NCBI GenBank assembly: GCA_014607495.2
Contig: CP053161.1
Span: forward strand, 6,519,115-6,583,114
Direction of reading: 5' to 3'
DNA: 64,000 bases
DNA from: Carposina sasakii
Lineage: Eukaryota > Arthropoda > Insecta > Lepidoptera > Carposinidae
Numbering within the stretch: the first letter of the stretch is position 1; each line of letters starts with the position of its first letter. Positions 57,087 through 64,000 of this stretch are shown here, piece after piece. A model generated the notes under the pieces. It was not told where the DNA came from. It made no database searches and saw only the letters and a program-made list of their open reading frames with translations. The position numbers and the translations under genes were made by a program.

Positions 57087-57570
57087 ACAGGGTGTGTGTG
57101 ACAGCCAGGCAAATACTAAAATACTGAACAGGTACCATTGTTTTGAGTTATACGACAGTGTTATTACTCGCAGGAAATGCATTTTTAATTTGATAATACG
57201 CAATCTTTGCTTTCCACGCCAATTGTTTCGGGCGATCCTGTAACAAGTTAAATAGGCTTATTGGTTAATGCATTTTTCATACATTGCTATTTTTTAGACC
57301 ACTTTTGACTCTCCATTGGGGTTGATCAGTTAATTGGACTTTTTTGGGACCAAATTTTTTTTTTATCATTCATGGTTCATAATTTAGTTTTAAGTAATTA
57401 TCTAAAGCCTACTTCAACGAATTTCACTATTTTTTCCCTGCAAAAAAAATGTGAAAAATGTCGGAAAATTTTGGAATTTCCCTGCGAAAATTATCAGTGG
57501 TTTTCGCCTCAGAATCATGATCTGAAGACGCCATATAAATTATTGCATGTCTGTCACTTCCACCCTTTAT
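57087..57570 (+). mobile_element. Family F TIR element, 484 bp
   Basis: Starts ACAGGGTGTGTGTGACAGCC and ends CATGTCTGTCACTTCCACCC, TTTA. It matches 26851-27336 in order and length. Non-coding. Confidence 0.8.
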
Positions 57571-57574
57571 AAAC

Positions 57575-57745
57575 ACAGCTGTGTTCCCAAAATGTGGTAG
57601 CCAGAACTGCAGGATCACAAGAGAGTTTAGCCACGTTTAACATACCGGAGTCAGATGTTAATGATCAAAGACAAGTTAGTCGGCTCTTACGGCATGCACG
57701 GAAAGAGATGCAGCTGATGTTTTCTAGCAAAGCACCGTATCGTAC
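57575..57745 (+). repeat. Family D repeat
   Basis: CAGCTGTGTTCCCAAAATGT, GGTAGCCAGAACTGCAGGAT and GGCATGCACGGAAAGAGATG, ATGTTTTCTAGCAAAGC. It abuts family F. Confidence 0.75.
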
Positions 57746-57919
57746 AGATAGATTGAGCAATATTGAAATATTTAATGAAAAGTACAATATGACACATAAT
57801 GTTGCTACGCTCACAGCGTAGTAGGAGGTTCGTAGCTCGTGGCATGTGCTACGGATAGCGCGCGTGGTACTGGCAACTCATATACTAAAAACCTTATTGT
57901 TGTGCAAATTTACATATCT
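57746..57919. other. Small palindrome-rich stretch
   Basis: GCTACGCTCACAGCGTAG and CGTAGCTCGTGGCATGTGCTACG are short palindromes at 57803-57856. Possibly part of a repeat; not classified. Confidence 0.35.
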
Positions 57920-58072
57920 CAACTAATATTATAAATGCGAAAGTAAGTTTGTTTGTTCGTAACTTCTTTAAGCTTTATACTCAACCGATGTTAATGAAAT
58001 TTTGAATACATATTTGGGAGTACCGAGAAGGACATAGATTACATTCTTTAGTCCACGCGAATGAAGTCTGAA
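57920..58072 (+). repeat. Family J repeat
   Basis: CTAATATTATAAATGCGAAA, GAAATTTTGAATACATATTT, GGACATAGATTACATT and CCACGCGAATGAAGTCTG. Confidence 0.65.
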
Positions 58073-59017
58073 ATAAAAAAAAGTATTTGACCTTTTCTCT
58101 AAATAGATCTTCATAATATAACCAGACTTTTCAGCTACGGCTAAAGAGAACTAACAAAAAACATATTTGAAAATCGTTTTACGAAAGTAATTAATCTTAC
58201 TTAACTAGCAATCTTTTTATTGTTATTCATATTGAAATTCTCTTTTACACTAAAGATACTAAAACGTTTGATTCATATAAAAGTACAATTTGAGGACATA
58301 CGTGGCGTATTTAACGCGACGTTTTGTGACGCTATTGTTGAGTCTATGAGTAATGGTTTGATAGCAAAAGCCGTATTCAATTGTACGCCGTAGGTAGAAT
58401 TTTCGTATAACTTAATCGTAGTGCAATGAAATGATAGGTAAAATTGTCAGCCTGTATGGTTTGTCGTATACGACCGAAACATGAAACGAAATACTGGAGT
58501 GTATGTATTTCAATGCTTTACAAGATGCGTACAAATAAACAAGGTAAATAATAGACATGGACTCACTTCATATGATTTTCATTTTTTTTGGAAATGACAA
58601 TGATATTATTTATTTGTGATAAAATCGAAATTTCGGAATTTTTGAAAGGCTAAATTGTTTATTGAAAATTGATTTTGTAGTGTTGTAGGATTGTTTTCAA
58701 TTTTTGTGATACCCATTATTTATCTTGACTAACTGTAGTAGTAATAAGCCCACGGGTCACTAGCGGGCAAACGTTTTATAAACAAAGCACACCAGTCGCG
58801 AAGTGTTTAATTAAGTCTATTATAGAGAGACCCTCTTCCATATAATATCTGACCCGAAACACAACATATAAAACGTGCAATAACGACACATACGAACTTA
58901 AGAGGCCAGGAATTAACGCCGTCCTCCATAAAGTGCGGGTATTGTCTTTATTTTGATAGCACATTATGTTGTGCACATCGCATTAATTAGCTAGTGTTAT
59001 TTACATGTCCTGTTACA
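58073..59017. other. Gene-free AT-rich stretch
   Basis: Nothing recognised; a minus-strand frame at 58776-58976 has no motif. Confidence 0.45.
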
Positions 59018-59105
59018 TCTGGCCCCTCTATGCTAGCTATAAGGTACGTGTCTCCTTCGCGAGTCTTTAGTTCTGACTATACAATTTTGGGAACAAAGCC
59101 TTGTA
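59018..59105 (-). repeat. Family D 5' fragment
   Basis: CCCCTCTATGCTAGCTATAA, TTTAGTTCTGACTATACAAT and TTTGGGAACAAAGCC follow the D head in reverse. Confidence 0.5.
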
Positions 59106-59139
59106 AATAGGGTATTAGTTTAGTGAGAACCAGGGCGGC

Positions 59140-59236
59140 TGGTAGTGACTGGTTGGCAAAACGGGACATCGAGCCATGTGGCGTGCTCTGGGGGAGACCT
59201 GCGTCCAGCAGTGGACTGCAATAGGCTGACGATGAC
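59140..59236 (+). repeat. Family C-related 3' end
   Basis: GTGGCGTGCTCTGGGGGAGA, CCTGCGTCCAGCAGTGGACT and GCAATAGGCTGACGATGAC. Confidence 0.65.
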
Positions 59237-59440
59237 TTCCGACTGTAACAGCGAAGCGAAAATAAAAGGAAATTTTCACAGAAAAAAAATCTTACATTTT
59301 CCGACTTTTTTATTTTTTCAGAACCAAAATAGTGGAGTTCGTTTGATCAGGTCTGGGCCTTTTTAAAAAAGAGTGTTAGCGCTTTAATAACTTTAAATAA
59401 CTGATCAGCCCTAATGGAGAGTCAAGTGATCTAAAAACAG
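59237..59440 (-). repeat. Family F fragment
   Basis: AAATAACTGATCAGCCCTAA with TGGAGAGTCAAGTGATCTAA matches the middle of family F in reverse. It adjoins the C-related piece. Confidence 0.55.
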
Positions 59441-60107
59441 CGAACATAAACATTTACATCGGAATGACACATACGAATAACACTATTTAGTTCACGCGGA
59501 CGATATCACGGGCGTTCGTAGAAAATAAGTGTTGAAAAGCCAAATCACTTTAAAATTCATGTATCTATATTAAAAACGGAAATCCCCACCACAATCCAGA
59601 TTATGTAACGTTCACACACAGATGCAATTTTTCCCGACTACGGGATCACGCTTTTAAGAAAATTTACATTTTCAGCGCAAAAAGAAGTGACTGAAAAAAT
59701 AAAAGGAAGGGAAATACTTCGTCGACGTCACTTATTACCATTCGGAAATATTCTGCGGCTGTCCCGACGTCAATCGAAATCCGATCAATGGGGATAGAGG
59801 ATTTAGAGATACGAATAAATATACCAGTAGGAGGATAGATACTCAGAAAAACTCAATAAAATTTAATTAACAACTTTATTTAGATCTTATCTCTAGCAGA
59901 ATGAAAACCCAAATGAGTCGAACCCGTGAAACGGGCCCAAAAATATAAATGTAAAATCGTCTCATCTTCACTATGCAGTGTTTGATTGAACTTGAATTTA
60001 CAAGTATAAAAATAAATGAATGACAGTTTAACTCATGGATAAACTTTGGCAAAAGCAAAAGTAAGGGCACCATGAGTACCAAAAATTACCAGAACAGCTG
60101 TGAACAG
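59441..60107. other. Gene-free stretch
   Basis: AGTTCACGCGGACGATATCA with CGGGCGTTCGTAG at 59490 is a small family J end. The minus-strand frame at 59876-60082 has no motif. Confidence 0.45.
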
Positions 60108-60185
60108 AATAGTAGCCAGAACTGCAGAATTATGAGGGATATTCTACATCCACGTTTAGCGGTCAGATGTAAATTATCAGAAAAC
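60108..60185 (+). repeat. Family D fragment
   Basis: TAGTAGCCAGAACTGCAGAA, TCCACGTTTAGCGGTCAGAT. Confidence 0.55.
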
Positions 60186-60442
60186 AATTCTAAACTTCTT
60201 GTCGATTTTTATACAGGTAATAAATAAATAAAGAGGCTGATTGTTTATCATCATTGTTTCATTATGATGGACGAATCGATATCTTATCTCCAGGTATTCT
60301 ACAGGTCATAAATTATTGGTATGATTTACCGTACGGTATGATTACGGGTATCAGGGGCCATAAAAATTATTTAAAAAAAAACAAAAAGATTGTATAAATT
60401 GTTTTATTTATAACACTTTACTTTTGATCGCAACTGTACAGC

Positions 60443-60515
60443 GTTTCCGTGGTGTAGCGGTTATCACATCTGCCTAACACGCAGAAGGTCCCCGGTTCGA
60501 TCCCGGGCGGAAACA
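60443..60515 (+). tRNA. tRNA-Val (anticodon AAC)
   Basis: A 73-nt cloverleaf. Acceptor GTTTCCG pairs with CGGAAAC, discriminator A. The D arm carries the A box TGGTGTAGCGG. The anticodon arm TCTGC-CTAACAC-GCAGA presents AAC. The T arm CCCGG-TTCGATC-CCGGG holds the B box. All four stems pair fully. A TTTTT terminator follows. No intron. It decodes GTT (and, once A34 becomes inosine, GTC and GTA) valine codons. Its near-twin lies 2.1 kb away on the other strand. Confidence 0.97.
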
Positions 60516-60518
60516 TAC

Positions 60519-60523
60519 TTTTT
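60519..60523 (+). terminator. RNA polymerase III terminator
   Basis: TTTTT begins 4 nt after the tRNA discriminator base. Confidence 0.85.
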
Positions 60524-60876
60524 GGACATGATACTAAATATTTTTTGTAAACATGGAAGTTAACTGGAAGCTATCATGGAACAAAACTATTAATATATGG
60601 AAGATTGCTTTTACTAAATCGTACCAAAAATATTTTACGTTTGTTATACCTACTCTTTTTAATTTCGCGAACGTACTTTTAGTATGGAAACTTCCGCCAG
60701 CTGCTTCATAGTTGCGTTCCTTGCTTTACTACAAATTTGTACTTTTCAGGAACAACACAGAGGGATTATGTGTAATTCAACTTTCATATCGGGGATCCGA
60801 GTATGTAGGTAGGTATGCTTGCAATTTCCTAAGCTTATGTTATGTACGTTGTTGCTGCATTTTACCTACCTATATA
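60524..60876. other. Gene-free stretch
   Basis: Nothing recognised between the tRNA and the family G element. Confidence 0.5.
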
Positions 60877-61237
60877 CTGGGTATAAAAAGACGACTTTAT
60901 TCTTTTAATACCTCATATTCTTTGCAAATCACGATCATTTTTTTCTATGGAAGCACCCCTGGGAAACCACGGGTTTCCAAGATAATGAGGTCCAAAGTTA
61001 CATTGATATTATCATTTTTTTTACTGAAATCGGTTAACAAATATTTTTTTCAAAGAAACTATGTCAAAATGTTATATTGTTAGTTTTGTAGGTACATTTG
61101 TACTTTGCGCATCAAACGAAGCAATAAAATGACAATTTTTTTGTTGTTTCCCAGGATTGGTTCCATAGAAGAAAATGATCGTAACCTTACCAAGAATACG
61201 AAGTATTAAAAAAACATTGTTGTCTTTTTACACCCTG
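60877..61237. mobile_element. Family G-like TIR element, TA-flanked
   Basis: Starts TA|CTGGGTATAAAAAGACGAC and ends GTTGTCTTTTTACACCCTG|TA. The interior (TTTCCCAGGATTGGTTCCAT, AGAAGAAAATGATCG) resembles the 23746 copy. A 123-codon frame inside (60712-61083) is AT-rich and unrelated to a transposase. Confidence 0.65.
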
Positions 61238-61327
61238 TATACTAATTAGATTTTTATATCAGATTTACCTCATTTATTCAATGCTTCGTTACGAAATCTT
61301 TATTTTCTAATGAATCTTTTTAATAGA

Positions 61328-61440
61328 GATCATAACAGATATGTTCAGTGACAAGCTGCTTACTGCTGAAAGAATGTCCGAGCTCTTTGGTCAATGCAGT
61401 TGTTGTTGTGAAATGTTTTCTAGTAAATCCCCACATTAGT
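61328..61440 (+). repeat. Family D 3' half
   Basis: CATAACAGATATGTTCAGTG, ACAAGCTGCTTACTGCTGAA and TGTTTTCTAGTAAATCCCCA. Confidence 0.55.
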
Positions 61441-61547
61441 ACACGCTATAATAGGTTGGTAATAAATAAGTAAGTACCCACGTAATAAGTAGATCTCATT
61501 AGGGGGACCCCCATATATCAAACAGTGGACTTCCTATAGCTGAAATG

Positions 61548-61783
61548 TTTTTTTTTTTACACACTTCACAACACATTGACCTAGTCCCACACTAAGATCC
61601 CTAAGGTCTTGTGTCGTGGGTACTAAGCAACGGTATATAAATACATAGATAAGTATATAAACATCCATGACTCGGAAACAAACATCGATATTCATCACAT
61701 CAATGTTTGCACCTACCGGGATTCGAACCCAGGACCTATGGCGTCGCAGGCAGGGTCACTACCAACTACACCAATCGGCCGTC
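61548..61783 (-). mobile_element. SINE1, tRNA-derived, full length, poly(A)-tailed
   Basis: On the minus strand: GACGGCCGATTGGTGTAGTT (A box), CTGGGTTCGAATCCCGG (B box), the same body as the copy at 39771, then an A11 tail. The tail differs from the (TTTA)n tail of the other copy. Confidence 0.9.
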
Positions 61784-62490
61784 TATTATTATTGATATTA
61801 TTATTAATTAAATATAGTAGGTACATATGACGCCCTGTAAGGGCACGGCAAACAATAAGACCAAGTTGTGGCCACTTTACTTAAGAATATAATTTTGTTA
61901 CAATAGGTACACTATACTTGTAATTCAAATCCAATTCAATTTTCTGTGAATACCTATTTCAATAGAAATACAATTTTCAAATAAAAATTTCAATCTTCAT
62001 GTCTGTCTATTAGGTTATTACTTAATGATTTATATAAACAATTTCAATTTCTCTATTCAGATAAATGGAATAGTATCATAAATTACAATTTATCATCGAA
62101 AAATTCCATTATATTATAATGACACTTATCTAAAAGAAAAGATTTCAAATAGTCAAATTGTCTCATAATAGATGCCGATACTCTATGTAACTCGCGTGTT
62201 TCATACATACAGGTGGTATTGAGTTGGGGTATTCAATATTCGTAAGCAGATATAAGCTATACTAGAAACTAGCTAGAGTTTACCTCGATCTATTGTTGTA
62301 AGTTGCTATAAAGTAAGGAAGCAAAGTTAAAATATAAGGAAACAATTTGTAATGAATGAATAAACTGATTGGGAAAGTAGAATCTATGTAAGTATTTTTT
62401 GTACCTTCTGAAAAAAAAAAATGTTAGTTGTATTATTGTAATAATGAAAATTCTACTAATAAAACACAGTAGCTTAACTAAAAAAGACTG
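61784..62490. other. Gene-free AT-rich stretch
   Basis: Nothing recognised. Confidence 0.5.
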
Positions 62491-62580
62491 TTATAAAGAG
62501 ACTCCACTCCTGCAGACAAACTGTTGAAACAGTTTTGCAGGGCATAGACTAATGCAAATTTGTACTATACCTCTTTATAA
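62491..62580. other. Structured 90-nt hairpin element
   Basis: Outer arms TTATAAAGAG (62491-62500) and CTCTTTATAA (62571-62580) are perfect inverted repeats. Inside, CCTGCA-GAC-AAACTG pairs with CAGTTT-TGCAGG around a TTGAAA loop (12 pairs, 3-nt bulge). It could be a tiny MITE or a structured RNA; it lies about 30 nt beyond the 3' end of the minus-strand tRNA. Confidence 0.6.
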
Positions 62581-62592
62581 TAAATAAATAAT

Positions 62593-62608
62593 AAAAAAAA
62601 CTGCAAAA
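62593..62608 (-). terminator. RNA polymerase III terminators
   Basis: On the minus strand TTTT (62605-62608) and then T8 (62593-62600) follow the tRNA 3' end within 20 nt. Confidence 0.75.
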
Positions 62609-62611
62609 CTA

Positions 62612-62684
62612 TGTTTCCGCCCGGGATTGAACCGGGGATCTTCTGCGTGTTAGGCAGATGTGATAACCGCTACACCACAGAAAC
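62612..62684 (-). tRNA. tRNA-Val (anticodon AAC), diverging copy
   Basis: It differs from the plus-strand copy at three positions: C to T at base 6 (giving a T-G wobble in the acceptor), G to A in the variable loop (AGATC), and G to A in the T loop (TTCAATC). All stems still form and the anticodon AAC is kept. It is probably functional but could be starting to decay. The flanks are not similar to those of the other copy. Confidence 0.92.
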
Positions 62685-63096
62685 CTCATGCATGTTCATA
62701 CCAAATATAGGACGAATTAAAATAATTGTACGTACTCCAATCAACGGTTTATTGTTACATTGATAAAGATAAAATAACAAAAAATTGCTATTCGCATAGT
62801 AATAAATGATAATATTTGCTTAAAATGTTTCAATATTTTGTACAAACGTTTATCTGGACATTTTTTATATAGGTACTTACAGCATATCATACACTTGAAA
62901 TTGCAATGTTCTAATTTTATTATTTCTACTTTCATTGAAATGGTACTGTACCCATATACATACTTACCTACATTATCCTTTTTAAATAATCATACATATT
63001 TAAAATAATACAAATAACTTGTTGACCACTCTTATCGCGAGTCAGAGGCAATATTATTATATAAATAGCTCGAGATCTACTAAATAACCAATCTTT
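62685..63096. other. Gene-free AT-rich stretch upstream of the tRNA
   Basis: Nothing recognised. Confidence 0.5.
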
Positions 63097-63109
63097 AGTA
63101 AAAGCATAG

Positions 63110-63255
63110 TTCGAAAATCACACTGCGGTCACCAACCCGCCTGCCCAGCGTGGTAACTATAGGCAAAACCCCCCTGTGGGGGGTAGCATTGTGACGTGCC
63201 CTGGTGGAGGCCCTACGTCTAGCAGTGGACTGCAATAGGCTGAAGAAGAAGAAGA
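63110..63255 (+). mobile_element. Family C retroelement, 5'-truncated, perfect 13-bp TSD
   Basis: Direct repeats AGTAAAAGCATAG at 63097-63109 and 63256-63268. The insert begins TTCGAAAATCACACTGCGGT and ends GGACTGCAATAGGCTGAAG with a (GAA)n tail. Confidence 0.92.
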
Positions 63256-63277
63256 AGTAAAAGCATAGGTATAATGA

Positions 63278-63341
63278 CGGGTGCAGGCCGCTTTCAACAA
63301 GTTGCAGTGAAGGTTGCTGGGGGAGGCCTGATGATGATGAA
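63278..63341 (+). repeat. Non-LTR retrotransposon 3' end with (GAT)n tail
   Basis: GACGGGTGCAGGCCGCTTTC, AGTGAAGGTTGCTGGGGGAG, GCCTGATGATGATGA. It is similar to 6748-6802. Confidence 0.5.
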
Positions 63342-63589
63342 AAGTGTTGATATAATTATGTTAGAAGAGACCTTTGCTGAGAACTCGTGTTCTCTTTTAG
63401 CTAAATAAATCCACTAAAAGCGAAAAACTTTAGGTCAGTGGCAAATGGCTGTCGGCGTGAAATGTAATGTAATTTATGGAGGGTGCCAATAAAAGTGTCC
63501 ATATTACAATTTATAACCCGCCTCTGTCTCCAGGTGGAATGAAACGTAGCGATGTTATAATTGATGATAGGTGTATTGGTTTGGATATC

Positions 63590-63785
63590 GGCATCACAAA
63601 TGTCAGAACTGGTAACACAAGGGAGCTCCCACAGACACAGTTTAGCATAGCGGAGACAGATGTTAGTGATCAGTCATAGGTTGCTAGCTTATCGCCTGAG
63701 AAAGTGCCCGAGTTCCTGAGTCGACTCTTACCACATGCAAAAAGGAGATGCAGCTGATGTGTTCTAGTGAACTGCATCAGTTCAG
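63590..63785 (+). repeat. Family D repeat
   Basis: GTTTAGCATAGCGGAGACAG, ATCGCCTGAGAAAGTGCCCG, CTGAGTCGACTCTTACCACA and AAAAGGAGATGCAGCTGATG. Confidence 0.75.
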
Positions 63786-64000
63786 AGAAATGTCATAGAC
63801 GTCTTGTCATGTCGTAGTGTCGTCTCAGTAGTTATCCATATACACACAAAAAGCTGTAATTAATTACCCAGAAAACGCGAAATATACTTTACGAGTCAAT
63901 GATGAAAGAAAACACCAGTAAGCACCTACTCCATATACCTAATCTAATAAATCCCATACATATAATTACATATATGTATAACAAATGAGAACCCGCTAAT
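63786..64000. other. Gene-free end of window
   Basis: Nothing recognised. Confidence 0.5.

Noticed and set aside
60712..61083. A 123-codon open frame
   Set aside because: It overlaps a TIR element, has AT-rich composition and no transposase or other motif.

Overview
The window looks like nuclear DNA of a moth or butterfly (Lepidoptera). It is AT-rich, almost free of long open reading frames, and full of short interspersed repeats of the kind found in lepidopteran introns and intergenic DNA: (ATAC)n-tailed elements, (GAA)n-tailed elements, tRNA-derived SINEs and several terminal-inverted-repeat (TIR) MITE families. The family letters used here are my own labels. No bacterial operon, virus, CRISPR array or intact autonomous transposon is visible.

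Genes are sparse. On the minus strand at 8126-8605 there is a spliced-looking N-terminal coding segment (ATG at 8605, 47-nt intron, phase-1 donor at 8126). A GC-rich minus-strand exon at 14544-14728 also ends in a phase-1 donor. Both encode a basic stretch, then Pro-Leu-aromatic-x-Arg and a Trp-containing amphipathic segment, and both end in Ala-Leu plus one base. I read them as alternative N-terminal exons of one gene whose shared downstream exons lie beyond position 1; the gene is not identified. A second minus-strand gene is represented by its last coding exon (21544-21769) with poly(A) signals at 21469-21478. Two tRNA-Val(AAC) genes lie in convergent orientation at 60443-60515 (+) and 62612-62684 (-). 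A decayed coding remnant lies at 42844-43095.

The rest is repeats. Target-site duplications (TSDs) can be read directly for many: family C ((GAA)n tail) at 1679, 28505, 30870 and 63110; family A ((ATAC)n tail) at 10756, 13294, 24118 and 49023; and a very short tRNA-derived SINE (SINE2) at 22673 and 53768. TIR elements include family B (116 bp, four copies), family H (GTGTTATTACAAAAGA ends), families E, F and G sharing TA|CAGGGTG-like ends, and single examples at 3363, 6809, 16429, 48472 and a 592-bp foldback at 33813. Nesting is frequent: A in D, C in D, B in an A-like repeat, SINE2 in F, and A beside G.

Region by region: 1-8.1 kb repeats and hairpins; 8.1-14.7 kb the minus-strand N-terminal exons with repeats between; 15-21.5 kb mostly unique AT-rich DNA, then the second gene's 3' end; 22-33 kb dense repeats; 33.8-35.3 kb foldback, tandem repeat and (CA)n block; 36-60 kb interspersed repeats; 60-63 kb the tRNA pair with a SINE and a structured hairpin between them; 63-64 kb further C and D copies.
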